Shown here: piece after piece, positions 7,290-16,167 of the stretch
How the letters are laid out: the number at the start of each line of letters is the position of its first letter
Position numbering within the stretch: position 1 is the first letter of the stretch
Origin: CAYRIY01 sp964424335
GTDB taxonomy: Bacteria > Bacillota > Limnochordia > DTU080 > RSA5
Reading direction: 5' to 3'
DNA length: 45,850 bases
Assembly: GCA_964424335.1 (NCBI GenBank)
Contig: CAYRIY010000018.1
Coordinates: 1 to 45,850 of the forward strand
Notes under the pieces: generated by a model
Database searches by the model: none
What the model saw: only the letters and a program-made list of their open reading frames with translations
What the model was told of the DNA's origin: nothing
Position numbers and translations under genes: made by a program

Positions 7290-8258
7290 GTGGTTGTTCG
7301 GTTGGCCGCATCATTTGAACACGTCCCGGTCTTGAGCAAGGAAGTGTTGCACTTCTTAAATCCCCGGCGCGATGGCGTGTATGTCGATGGGACGGTTGGG
7401 GGCGGAGGGCACGCCGAACTACTGCTCGACCAGGTACAGGGCGACGCAAGGCTGATTGGGATCGACCGCGATCCCGAAGCGCTCGAGGCCGCCTCCGCAC
7501 GCCTTGAACGGTTTAAAGATCGGGTGACGCTCGTACGCAGCAATTTCTCGGCGCTGCAGAGCGTGCTCGACCGTCTCGGGATTGACTCAGTAGACGGTGT
7601 GCTCCTCGACTTGGGCGTCTCCTCGCACCAACTCGACACCGAGGAGCGGGGATTTAGCTACTGGGGCAACAAGCTGGACATGCGCATGGGACCGGACGCC
7701 GAGAAGACGGCCGCCCAGCTCCTGGCGGAGTTGGATGAAGGTGAAATCGAACGGATTTTACGGGAGTACGGCGAGGAGCGATGGGCTGCGAGGATAGCCC
7801 GTTTCGTCGTCGAGCGGCGCAAAGTCAGGCCGATCGTCGACGTCGAGGACTTCGTCTCAGTGATCAAGGCGGCAATCCCCGCCGGCGCCCGGCAGGGAGG
7901 TCCTCACCCCGCTCGGAGGAGTTTTCAAGCGCTACGAATCGCCGTAAATCGCGAGTTGGAATCGCTCGAGACGGGGTTGGCTGCGGCGGTCGATCGCCTG
8001 AGGCCGGGGGGCCGTCTCGCCGTGATCAGCTTTCACTCACTTGAGGATCGGATCGTAAAAACGTTCATGCGCGACGAATCGAAAGGGTGCACGTGTCCGC
8101 CCGACTTGCCGGTGTGTGCGTGCGAAAAAAAGCCCCGCTTGCGTGTGCTGACGCGCAAGCCGGTGGCGGCGGGTGACGAGGAACTGAAAGCAAACCCCAG
8201 ATCCCGCAGTGCGAAACTGAGGGCCGCGGAGCGAGTTTTTGTCGAAAGGGAGTTTTAA
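7290..8258 (+). CDS. rsmH: 16S rRNA m4C1402 methyltransferase RsmH
   Basis: A 322-residue SAM-dependent methyltransferase that modifies N4 of C1402 in 16S rRNA. The SAM motif DGTVGGGGHAELLL is at residues 33-46, followed by DLGVSSHQLD and the family-typical FSYWGNKLDMRMG and FQALRIAVNREL stretches. The C-terminal CTCPPDLPVCAC region and a basic tail are normal for the family. GTG at 7290 begins immediately after the mraZ TAG, so translation is probably coupled. Downstream ftsL starts directly after its stop. Confidence 0.97.
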   Translation: MVVRLAASFEHVPVLSKEVLHFLNPRRDGVYVDGTVGGGGHAELLLDQVQGDARLIGIDRDPEALEAASARLERFKDRVTLVRSNFSALQSVLDRLGIDSVDGVLLDLGVSSHQLDTEERGFSYWGNKLDMRMGPDAEKTAAQLLAELDEGEIERILREYGEERWAARIARFVVERRKVRPIVDVEDFVSVIKAAIPAGARQGGPHPARRSFQALRIAVNRELESLETGLAAAVDRLRPGGRLAVISFHSLEDRIVKTFMRDESKGCTCPPDLPVCACEKKPRLRVLTRKPVAAGDEELKANPRSRSAKLRAAERVFVEREF

Positions 8259-8723
8259 GTGAGTCTATCAACAGCCCACGCCAAAACGCCGGCCTATGTC
8301 GACGTTTCAACCCCCAACCCAAGCCAGCCAAGTCCTCGAAAGAAGCGGCGGGTCGATCCTGCAGTCTACATCACCGCCTTTGCGGTCATCGTGCTCGCGG
8401 CGGCTTTGATGCAAGTAGAGCAGCGCGCGCGGCTCGCCACGCTTACCTATGAGCTCCACAACGCGAGGTCGAGACTCGAGCAACTCGAGCGCATCCAGAC
8501 GCAGCTCTTGGTGGAGATGGATGAGGCGAAGTCACTTTCGCGCATCGACGGAGAGGCGCGCACCCGTCTTGGCCTCGTCCGACCACAAACCACTGAGTGG
8601 CTTGTCGTGAGGAACGAACCGGAAGGGGCCTCTCAACCCGACATGGCCTCGAGCGGCTGGTTGGACGCGGTCTTTTCGTGGTACGACAAAGTAAGCTCCG
8701 GCATTAGGGCCGCGTTGCCATAA
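8259..8723 (+). CDS. ftsL: FtsL-like septum protein
   Basis: A 154-residue bitopic protein with a basic Pro-rich cytoplasmic N-terminus (about 1-45), one membrane segment (about 45-63) and a leucine-rich coiled coil (about 63-100) followed by RLGLVRP, as in FtsL. It sits between rsmH and the class B PBP, the conserved ftsL position. The GTG start directly follows the rsmH TAA, with AGGGAG just upstream. FtsL is poorly conserved in sequence, so the call depends on topology and position. A tail of about 45 residues after the coiled coil is longer than usual. FtsL would join FtsQ/DivIB in activating septal wall synthesis. Confidence 0.85.
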   Translation: MSLSTAHAKTPAYVDVSTPNPSQPSPRKKRRVDPAVYITAFAVIVLAAALMQVEQRARLATLTYELHNARSRLEQLERIQTQLLVEMDEAKSLSRIDGEARTRLGLVRPQTTEWLVVRNEPEGASQPDMASSGWLDAVFSWYDKVSSGIRAALP

Positions 8724-8922
8724 CATTTCACTCTCCGTAGACCGCCAGTGACATTTCTGCCGCAGTCGCCACGTAATCGTAGGAGTACCGCGGCTTGCTT
8801 TCAAACACCATGCCGATATGCGGATCAGCGTCGGCCCGGCCAAGCCGCGAGCGAATGAATGTAGCGTGACGGCATGGGTGGGCGCCGCCTAATCAGAATG
8901 TAAAAGGAGGCCAAGACGCTCC

Positions 8923-11019
8923 TTGAAACGATTTTCGTCGATGCTCGTTCGGCGCCGTATTGCAGCGCTCTTTCTCATCGCGTCGGTCTTCCTTTTGTTG
9001 TTGGGTCTTCGACTCGCTTACCTCCAAATCGTACAGGCGAACCATTTGACGTCGCTCGCGCTCCAACAGAGGCTGCGGCCCGTTCCGCTCCTGGCAGAGC
9101 GCGGCGTGATCTATGACCGAAACAAGAATGTACTGGCTGCTAGCATGAGTTTTGAGGCCGTCTACGCGACCCCCGTCGAGATCGAGGATCCCGCGAGGAC
9201 GGCACGCGTGCTCGCGCCATACCTCGACCGAGATGTGGCGTGGCTCGAGGAGCGTTTCACTCGCAGGCAGGCGATCGTTTGGTTGAAGCTCCGACTCACG
9301 CCGGAGGAAGCTAACGCGGTGCGGGCGCTTGACTTGCCGGGAATCGGCATTCAAGAGCGGCCGCTGAGGTACTATCCAAACGACGAGCTTGCAGCGGCGC
9401 TCCTCGGCTTTGCAGGAATCGACAACCAAGGTTTGGAGGGTCTCGAGCGCCACTACGAGAGCGTCTTGAAGGGTCAAGACGGCATGATCGTTAGGGAGCG
9501 GGACGCCGGAGGTAGGACGATTCCGGGAGGCATCGAGCGCCGGGTCGAGCCTACGGATGGTTTCGACCTCGTCCTTACGATCGACAAAGTGATTCAATAC
9601 ATAGCAGAACGCGAGCTGGAACGCGGCGTCCTCGAAGCCGATGCCGATTGGGGCGTATTTGTGGCGCTCGATCCTCGGACGGGCGAAGTGCTCGCGATGG
9701 CCAACTATCCCAGTTTCAACCCAAACCATTACGCCGACTACAGTTCGGACCTTTGGCGCAACAAGGCGCTCACCGGATTTTACGAACCGGGATCTACCTT
9801 TAAAATCTTCACCGCGGCGGCCGCCCTCGAGACTGGCGCCGCGACGCCCGAGTCAGAGTTTGTGGACCCGGTGACGCTGCAGATCGGCGGGGGCCGAGTG
9901 AGCTGTTGGCGCGCAGGCGGACACGGGCATCAGACGTTTGTCGAGGCCGTCGAGAACTCCTGCAACCCTGTGTTTGCGATGCTGGCCGACCGGATGGGCG
10001 GCGAGGCCTTTCACAAGTATGTCACTGCGTTCGGCTTCGGTCAGAAGACAGGGCTCGATTTTCCGGGAGAGGCCCTCGGGCTCGTGCCGGGGCCAAAAGG
10101 ATCGGTACTGACGTGGGCCAACGTCGGATTTGGGCAGGGAGTCAGCACGACAGCAATTCAGATGGTGACGGCCGCTGCGGCGATCGCCAATGGCGGGGCG
10201 CTGATGCGTCCTTACCTCGTAAAAGAAATCCTTGACGGCGATGGAAACGTCGTGCGCAGGACTGAGCCCGAGATCATCCGCCGCCCGATTACCCGGGAGA
10301 CTGCGCTCGAAATGCGGGAGATCCTTCGCTCGGTGGTCGAAAACGGATCAGGGCGGCAGGCGGATGTGGCCGGTTACCGAGTCGCGGGAAAGACGGGTAC
10401 CGCGCAAATCCCGAGCCCGACCGGCGGGTACCTCCAAGGTCACAAAGCAAACATGGCTTCGTTTCTCGCGTTTGCTCCGGCCGATGACCCGCGGATCGTG
10501 GGAATCGTCATGCTATACCGGGTTGGCCGTGAGCCGTCCTACGGCGGCGTGTGGGCAGCGCCCGTCTTGGGTCGAATCTTTGAACAGGCGCTCGAGCATA
10601 TGGGCGTGCCGCGGGCACGCGAAGAGGTCGACCCTGATCCCCGGGTAAAGGTGCCCAACGTGATGAATCTCGAGCGGGCAGATGCCGAAGAGGTGCTTTT
10701 GGCGCACGGCCTCAAGGTGGTCTCAGAAGGAGTGCGCGGCTGGGTCGTCGACCAGACGCCTCCGGCGGGCGCCCGAGTGGATCCTGGCGCCCAGGTGATC
10801 CTCACGTTTTACGAGACCTCTCACTCCGACCACGACGAACACGTGAGCGTGCCGGACGTGATCGGCAGAAGCATGAGGGACGCGGCTACCGTCCTTTCCC
10901 AGGCCGGCCTTACCATTGAGATCGAAGGCACGGGCTATGCGGTATCGCAAGACCCGCCCAAGGGGAGCGGCCTCCATTGGGGAGACGTCGTGCGCGTCCG
11001 GTTTGAACCCCCGAACTGA
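8923..11019 (+). CDS. Class B penicillin-binding protein with two PASTA domains (SpoVD/PBP2B type)
   Basis: A 698-residue septal transpeptidase: N-terminal anchor helix (about 12-32), a PBP dimerisation domain starting LAERGVIYDRN, a transpeptidase domain with Ser291 in STFK, S346-C-N348 and K490-TGT, and two C-terminal PASTA repeats (about 570-630 and 636-698). Two PASTA domains are typical of Bacillota division PBPs, and of SpoVD when it makes spore cortex; which role applies here is open because it is the only class B PBP in the window. TTG at 8923 is chosen with AAGGAGG about 13 nt upstream. A 199-bp gap with no recognisable gene separates it from ftsL. Confidence 0.95.
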   Translation: MKRFSSMLVRRRIAALFLIASVFLLLLGLRLAYLQIVQANHLTSLALQQRLRPVPLLAERGVIYDRNKNVLAASMSFEAVYATPVEIEDPARTARVLAPYLDRDVAWLEERFTRRQAIVWLKLRLTPEEANAVRALDLPGIGIQERPLRYYPNDELAAALLGFAGIDNQGLEGLERHYESVLKGQDGMIVRERDAGGRTIPGGIERRVEPTDGFDLVLTIDKVIQYIAERELERGVLEADADWGVFVALDPRTGEVLAMANYPSFNPNHYADYSSDLWRNKALTGFYEPGSTFKIFTAAAALETGAATPESEFVDPVTLQIGGGRVSCWRAGGHGHQTFVEAVENSCNPVFAMLADRMGGEAFHKYVTAFGFGQKTGLDFPGEALGLVPGPKGSVLTWANVGFGQGVSTTAIQMVTAAAAIANGGALMRPYLVKEILDGDGNVVRRTEPEIIRRPITRETALEMREILRSVVENGSGRQADVAGYRVAGKTGTAQIPSPTGGYLQGHKANMASFLAFAPADDPRIVGIVMLYRVGREPSYGGVWAAPVLGRIFEQALEHMGVPRAREEVDPDPRVKVPNVMNLERADAEEVLLAHGLKVVSEGVRGWVVDQTPPAGARVDPGAQVILTFYETSHSDHDEHVSVPDVIGRSMRDAATVLSQAGLTIEIEGTGYAVSQDPPKGSGLHWGDVVRVRFEPPN

Positions 11020-11114
11020 GCGATCTGGGACCTTCAAGAAACTGGTCGTGTGGGGTAGACTATACGGTCGGACGCATTTGTATTGTTTTTGGGAATCTCG
11101 TTACAGGAGCCGAT

Positions 11115-12606
11115 GTGCCCTTGCCACTCTCATTGAGAACGGTCGCGAACGAACTGCCTGGCGCAGAGTTGGTCGGTGACCCCTCGACTGTCATCAAAGG
11201 GATTTGTTACGATTCCCGCACGTGTTCTCCCGGCGATCTCTTCGTGGCGGTCAAGGGGTATGTGACCGACGGCCATGACTTTGCTCGCGACGCCGTCACT
11301 CGAGGAGCGGCCGCGCTCTTGGTGGAGCGGAGGCTGGATGTCCCTTCACCTCAGATCGTCGTGAAGGACACAAGGCGGTCGATGGGGCTATGTGCGGCTC
11401 GGATTTACGGGTTTCCCTCCCGCTCATTGCGGATGGTCGGGATTACCNNNNNNNNNNACGACGACGTCGTATCTCGTGCGCTCCATCCTGGAGGCAGCAG
11501 GCCAAAGGGTCGGGCTGATCGGAACGATCGAGCAGTCGATCGGCGAAGAGGCGATAAGCTCGAGCCGCACCACGCCCGAGGCCGCGGACATCCAGCGCGC
11601 TTTGGCGAAGATGGTGGAATCGGACTGCTCGTCCTGCGTCATGGAGGTCTCTTCTCACGGCCTCGCCCTTCAGCGCACGGCGGGGACCGAGTTTGACATC
11701 GCCGTCTTTACCAATCTTACGCAAGACCATTTCGATTTCCACCGTGATTTTGAAGATTACTTGCGGGCAAAGGCATTGCTCTTTGAGTCTCTTCCCGTCG
11801 GGTCTGCCGGAATCAAGGCGGCCAAGCATGCAATCATAAACGGCGACGATCCCTTTGCAGACCGTTTCGCCAAGGCCTCGACCGCGCCCGTCGTCACGTA
11901 CGGACTAGGGGATCGCTGCGACGTGCGAGCGACCGGAGTCGAGGTCGAAGCGGACGGCGTGCGTTACACCGCCGTGACGCCGATTGGGGATGTGCCCGTG
12001 AGCCTCAGGCTGACAGGTCGATTCAACGTGTACAACTCGCTCGCGGCGCTCGCTGTGGGCTTGCTCGAGGGCGCTGCGCTCGACGTCGTCGCCGAAGGGC
12101 TGTCCCGAACGGTCGTTCCAGGCCGGTTTGAGCCGGTCCGTGCCGGACAGGACTTTGCCGTGATCGTCGATTACGCCCATACCCCGGACAGCTTGGAGAA
12201 CGTGCTTCACACTGCGCGAAAGCTCACAAAAGGGCGGGTCATCTGCGTGGTAGGAGCAGGTGGCGACCGAGATCGGAGCAAGCGTCCCTTGATGGGCGAG
12301 GTGGCGGCGACGTTATCGGACTTCGTGATCGTCACGTCGGACAATCCCCGGACCGAAGATCCGCGAACGATCTGTGAGGAACTGGCGGCCGGCGCAAGGC
12401 GCGGCGCCGCCACTCTTGAGGTCGAGATCGATCGTCAACGAGCGATTGCGAAGGCAATCTCGGCGGCCCGTGAGGGCGACTTGGTCCTTATCGCAGGGAA
12501 GGGACACGAGACGTACCAAGAGATCAACGGTGTGAAAGTGCCGTTCGACGACCGAGTTGAGGCCGCGCGAGCGATCAAGGAGCTCATTGCCCGTGGACAC
12601 CATTAA
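11115..12606 (+). CDS. murE: UDP-MurNAc-tripeptide synthetase MurE (meso-DAP type), interrupted by an assembly gap
   Basis: MurE adds the third stem-peptide residue to UDP-MurNAc-L-Ala-D-Glu in the cytoplasm. Reading is in frame from GTG 11115 (AGGAG 6 nt upstream) to the N gap, and in another frame from the gap to 12606. The sequence stops at GIT and resumes at TTTSYL, so the missing piece is the ATP-binding GTNGK. The motif DNPRTEDP near residue 405 is the one associated with meso-diaminopimelate rather than lysine. Adding five residues gives about 498, a normal MurE length. The apparent frameshift is an assembly artefact. It overlaps murF by 14 nt. Confidence 0.96.
11448..11457. other. Assembly gap of 10 Ns
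   Basis: Ten Ns fall exactly in the MurE P-loop. Restoring the family motif needs 15 nt, so the placeholder is probably 5 nt too short and creates a false frameshift. Confidence 0.9.
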
Positions 12607-14029
12607 ACTTTCTGATCTACTCGAGTGGACAGGTGGCAGATTGGTCGCCGGATCCTCGGAGGCCCTGATCACCGGTGTTGTGACCGATTCGCGGATCGTC
12701 ACGAAAGGGGACTGTTTCGTTGCACTCGTGGGCGAGCGGTTTGACGGTCACGATTTCATCGACTCCGCCTGCCGGAGTGGGGCCGGCGCCGTCGTCTACT
12801 CAAATCGCAGCAAACTTGATCCGTCCTCGGTCGACCCAGACGTAAGCTTCGTGTGGGCCGATGACACCCAGCAGGCTTATCAATCCATCGCTCGGGGTTA
12901 CCGCCGCCGCTTCACGATCCCTGTCGTCGGCGTTACGGGAAGCAACGGCAAGACCACGACCAAAGACATGACGGCCGCTGTGCTCGCCGAGCGCGGCGAC
13001 GTCGCGGCAACCGAGAAGAACTTCAACAATGATATCGGGCTTCCGATGACGCTCCTTCAGGTTGAGCGTCATCACAAGGCGGCCGTGGTGGAGATGGGGA
13101 TGCGGGGCCCGGGCGAAATTGCCCGGCTGGCATCCGTCGCCTTGCCGACGATTGGGGTCGTCACGAACGTGGGCCCGGTTCACGTCGAGTTCTTCGGCTC
13201 GGTGGAGGGCGTTGCAGAAGAGAAGGGCGCATTGATTCGCGCGCTTACAGAGCAAGGCGCCGCGGTTCTAAACGCCGACGACCCACACGTGAAGGCGATG
13301 GCAAGCCAAACCAAGGCCCGAGTCGTTACCTTTGGAATCGAAGAGGCGGCAGTCGTACGGGCCGAGAATATTTCGCTCCTCGGCCTTGACGGATCTGAGT
13401 TCACCCTTGTTTGGCCAAGCGGCAAGACGCGCGTTCGCCTCCATATTCCTGGCCGTCACCACATCTACAACGCGCTTGCTGCAGCGGCGGTCGGCCTTGC
13501 GGCGGGGCTCGGCCTCGAGGACGTAAAGGCTGGGCTCCAAAAGTTTCGAGCGGCCAAAATGCGCACCGACGTCGTGAAACTTGGATCGGACATCGTGCTT
13601 ATCGACGACGCGTACAACTCGAGCCCACTTTCGGCCAAGGCGGCGATCGACGTTTTGGCCGGCGCTAAAGGAAAGCGAAAGGTGGCGGTGCTCGGGGACA
13701 TGCTCGAGCTTGGCGATTATGCGGTCGATGCCCACCGCACGCTCGGGCGGCAGGCCGCAAGGGCGGAAGTCGACGTGCTCGTTGCAGTCGGCGAGAACGC
13801 TCGCCACGTGGCGGGCGCGCTCGAGGATGTAAGGGGAGAGCGCACCAATGTGGTCGTCTGCTCCTCGGCCGGTGAGGCCTCGCGCATTGTCTGCGAACTC
13901 GTTAAACCCGGCGATACGGTCTTGGTGAAGGGCTCCCGCGGCATCGCCTTAGAGCAAGTGACCGAAGCTTTGAAGTCGACCTTTGGAGCAGTGAGCGACG
14001 ATTTCCACGAGGAGGGCGCCACGCGGTGA
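12593..14029 (+). CDS. murF: UDP-MurNAc-tripeptide:D-Ala-D-Ala ligase MurF
   Basis: MurF completes the pentapeptide by adding D-Ala-D-Ala. At 478 residues it has the Mur ligase layout: an N-terminal UDP-binding domain (TDSRIVTKGDCFVAL), the central ATPase with GVTGSNGKTTTK from G113, NFNNDIGLPMTLL and EMGMRGPGEIARL typical of MurF, and a C-terminal domain with DDAYNSSP. The GTG at 12593 is preferred over a longer reading from 12557 because AAGGAGC lies 10 nt upstream and the protein then starts as MurF usually does. It overlaps murE by 14 nt and mraY by 4 nt. Confidence 0.96.
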   Translation: MDTIKLSDLLEWTGGRLVAGSSEALITGVVTDSRIVTKGDCFVALVGERFDGHDFIDSACRSGAGAVVYSNRSKLDPSSVDPDVSFVWADDTQQAYQSIARGYRRRFTIPVVGVTGSNGKTTTKDMTAAVLAERGDVAATEKNFNNDIGLPMTLLQVERHHKAAVVEMGMRGPGEIARLASVALPTIGVVTNVGPVHVEFFGSVEGVAEEKGALIRALTEQGAAVLNADDPHVKAMASQTKARVVTFGIEEAAVVRAENISLLGLDGSEFTLVWPSGKTRVRLHIPGRHHIYNALAAAAVGLAAGLGLEDVKAGLQKFRAAKMRTDVVKLGSDIVLIDDAYNSSPLSAKAAIDVLAGAKGKRKVAVLGDMLELGDYAVDAHRTLGRQAARAEVDVLVAVGENARHVAGALEDVRGERTNVVVCSSAGEASRIVCELVKPGDTVLVKGSRGIALEQVTEALKSTFGAVSDDFHEEGATR

Positions 14030-14988
14030 ACGCCATTTTCTACTCCGGCCTGCTCAGTTTCGTCATCGCGCTTGCCGTCGGCCCGACTGCGATTCGATCG
14101 CTTCGCAGACTCAAAGCGGGTCAACAGGTGCGTGAGGCGGGTCCCAAGTCCCATCAGACCAAGTCGGGCACTCCGACGATGGGCGGCGTCATCATGCTCA
14201 TCGGCATCGTTCTCGCCACGCTCCTTACCGCCTCGCAGAGAAGTACGGAGGCATTTTATCTCGTCGTCGTGTTGATCGGCTTCGGATTGATCGGCGTCGT
14301 CGACGATTACATGAGTGTGACTCGGAAGCGGTCGCTCGGGCTAAAAGCGAGGTACAAGCTGATTGCGCAATGTGTCATCGCGCTCGCGGCCGCGTTGTAC
14401 GCACTGAATGCTTCCGGCCTTCGCCCCGAACTCGTCGTGCCTTTTTCCGACGCCACGTGGGCCGTGTCGCCCCTGCTCTTTCTGGCGCTTGGCGTAGGAA
14501 CGATCGTCGGGGCCGCCAACGCCGTCAACTTCACGGACGGACTCGATGGCCTTGCGGCCGGCGCCTCCGCCATTGCGGGGGCGGTGTACAGCGCCATCTG
14601 CTGGAAACTGGGCCATCCGGACGCCGCAGTGTTCGCAGCGGCGCTCGCAGGCGCGTGCCTGGGCTTTTCGTGGTACAACGCCCACCCGGCGCAGGTGTTC
14701 ATGGGGGATACCGGCAGCTTGGCGCTTGGCGGCGCGCTCGGAGCGCTCGCCGTACTCACGCATACCCAGCTCCCGCTCCTTATCGTGGGCGGTCTGTTCG
14801 TGATCGAGACGCTCTCGATCATGATTCAGGTGACGTACTTTCGGCTGACCAAGGGTAAGAGGATCTTTCGCATGAGTCCCATCCACCACCATTTCGAGCT
14901 TGGCGGTTGGGCCGAAACACAGGTGGTCATGCGCTTTTGGCTGATCGCGCTCTTATGTGGAATCGTTGGCCTCATGGCCGTTGTTTGA
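14026..14988 (+). CDS. mraY: Phospho-MurNAc-pentapeptide translocase MraY
   Basis: An integral membrane enzyme that transfers phospho-MurNAc-pentapeptide to undecaprenyl phosphate, making lipid I. At 320 residues with about ten helices it matches Bacillota MraY. Signature stretches are KSGTPTMGG, GVVDDYMS with the catalytic-site aspartates, NAVNFTDGLDGLA and the C-terminal MSPIHHHFEL. The GTG at 14026 overlaps the murF stop (GTGA), with GAGGAGGG upstream. In most Bacillota murD follows here; instead the next gene is spoVE/ftsW. Confidence 0.97.
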   Translation: MNAIFYSGLLSFVIALAVGPTAIRSLRRLKAGQQVREAGPKSHQTKSGTPTMGGVIMLIGIVLATLLTASQRSTEAFYLVVVLIGFGLIGVVDDYMSVTRKRSLGLKARYKLIAQCVIALAAALYALNASGLRPELVVPFSDATWAVSPLLFLALGVGTIVGAANAVNFTDGLDGLAAGASAIAGAVYSAICWKLGHPDAAVFAAALAGACLGFSWYNAHPAQVFMGDTGSLALGGALGALAVLTHTQLPLLIVGGLFVIETLSIMIQVTYFRLTKGKRIFRMSPIHHHFELGGWAETQVVMRFWLIALLCGIVGLMAVV

Positions 14989-15069
14989 TGTGAATACACA
15001 TTGTCTAAGCCCGATTCTTCGCTTGCGTTTTATTGGTCATGGGCGATGGCAAGGGAAGGGGGGAAGCTT

Positions 15070-16167
15070 TTGTCGATCGAGGGTAAACGGCCTGACCCGG
15101 TCATCTTTGGGGCCGCGATTGCGCTGCTCGTGATCGGGCTCGTCATTGTCTTTAGCGCAAGTTACTCCACCGGCATTCGAGATTTCGGCGACCCGTATCA
15201 CTACATTAAGCGTCAACTCCTTTGGGCGGCGATCAGCATCGGCGTCATGGTCGCGGCGCAGCGGATCGACTATCACGTTTGGCGCCCGCTCGCCCTTCCC
15301 GGAGTTGCGGTGAGCCTCGTACTGCTCGTGCTGGTCTTGGCGATCGGCCGCGAGGCGGGAGGCTCCCGAGCGTGGATCGACCTTGGCATACTCGGATTTC
15401 AGCCATCCGAGGTCACCAAGCTGGCGGTGATCAATTTCACCGCGGCGTTCATCGCCTTTCGACGAGACGGAATGCGCCGATTTTGGTCGGGCCTTGTGCC
15501 TCCACTCGGATTGCTCGCGCTGGTCTTTGGTCTCATCATGCTCCAGCCGGACTTTGGCACCGGCGTGACAATCGTCGGCGCAGTCGTGATCATGCTTTTC
15601 GCGTCCGGTGCGCATCTAGGGCAGCTCATTGGGATCGGGCTCTCCGGAGTTCCGCTGCTTGCGTATATGATTTATCAGGAGCCTTATCGACTGCGCCGCA
15701 TCACGTCGTTTATCGATCCGTGGAAAGACCCGCTCGACTCAGGCTGGAACATCATCCAGTCGCTTCTTGCGATCGGTTCCGGCGGGCTTTTCGGCCTTGG
15801 GCTCGGCCAAGGCCGGCAAAAGTTTTCGTACCTTCCCGAGCAGCATACGGACTTCATCTTTTCGATTCTAGGCGAGGAATTGGGCTTCTTGGGCACCTCG
15901 CTTGTGATCGCACTCTTCTTTGCGCTCGCCTGGAGAGGCTTTCGCATCGCCCTCGGAGCGCCCGATCTGTACGGATCGATGCTCGCCGTCGGCATTACGT
16001 CGATTATCGTCTTCCAAGCGATGCTCAACATCGGCGTCGCCACAGGGTCGCTTCCCGTAACCGGAGTCACCTTGCCCTTTTTGAGCGTGGGAGGCACGTC
16101 GCTCCTGGTCACGTTTGCGGGCCTTGGCATCCTGCTCAACATCTCCAAATCGGCCGGGAGTGAATGA
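15070..16167 (+). CDS. SEDS peptidoglycan polymerase FtsW/SpoVE
   Basis: A ten-helix SEDS-family glycosyltransferase that polymerises lipid II with its class B PBP partner. The family stretches GGSRAWIDLG, FQPSEVTKLA, QPDFGTG, PEQHTDFIFSILGEELGF, and TGVTLPFLSVGGTS are all present. TTG at 15070 is chosen because AAGGGGGGAAGC is close upstream and the resulting 365 residues match SpoVE (366). A longer in-frame start at 15001 has no ribosome binding site. It overlaps murG by 4 nt. Whether it serves vegetative division, spore cortex or both is unknown, since it is the only SEDS gene in the window. Confidence 0.95.
   Translation: MSIEGKRPDPVIFGAAIALLVIGLVIVFSASYSTGIRDFGDPYHYIKRQLLWAAISIGVMVAAQRIDYHVWRPLALPGVAVSLVLLVLVLAIGREAGGSRAWIDLGILGFQPSEVTKLAVINFTAAFIAFRRDGMRRFWSGLVPPLGLLALVFGLIMLQPDFGTGVTIVGAVVIMLFASGAHLGQLIGIGLSGVPLLAYMIYQEPYRLRRITSFIDPWKDPLDSGWNIIQSLLAIGSGGLFGLGLGQGRQKFSYLPEQHTDFIFSILGEELGFLGTSLVIALFFALAWRGFRIALGAPDLYGSMLAVGITSIIVFQAMLNIGVATGSLPVTGVTLPFLSVGGTSLLVTFAGLGILLNISKSAGSE

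Noticed and set aside
8724..8922. Small gene between ftsL and the PBP
   Set aside because: No frame with a ribosome binding site and plausible product was found in these 199 bp.
8893..9729. 278-codon ORF on the minus strand
   Set aside because: It lies wholly antisense to the class B PBP, shows no family features, and fits the shadow ORFs expected in GC-rich DNA.
11115..12606. murE as a frameshifted pseudogene
   Set aside because: The frame change coincides exactly with the ten Ns, and both halves match MurE without other damage.
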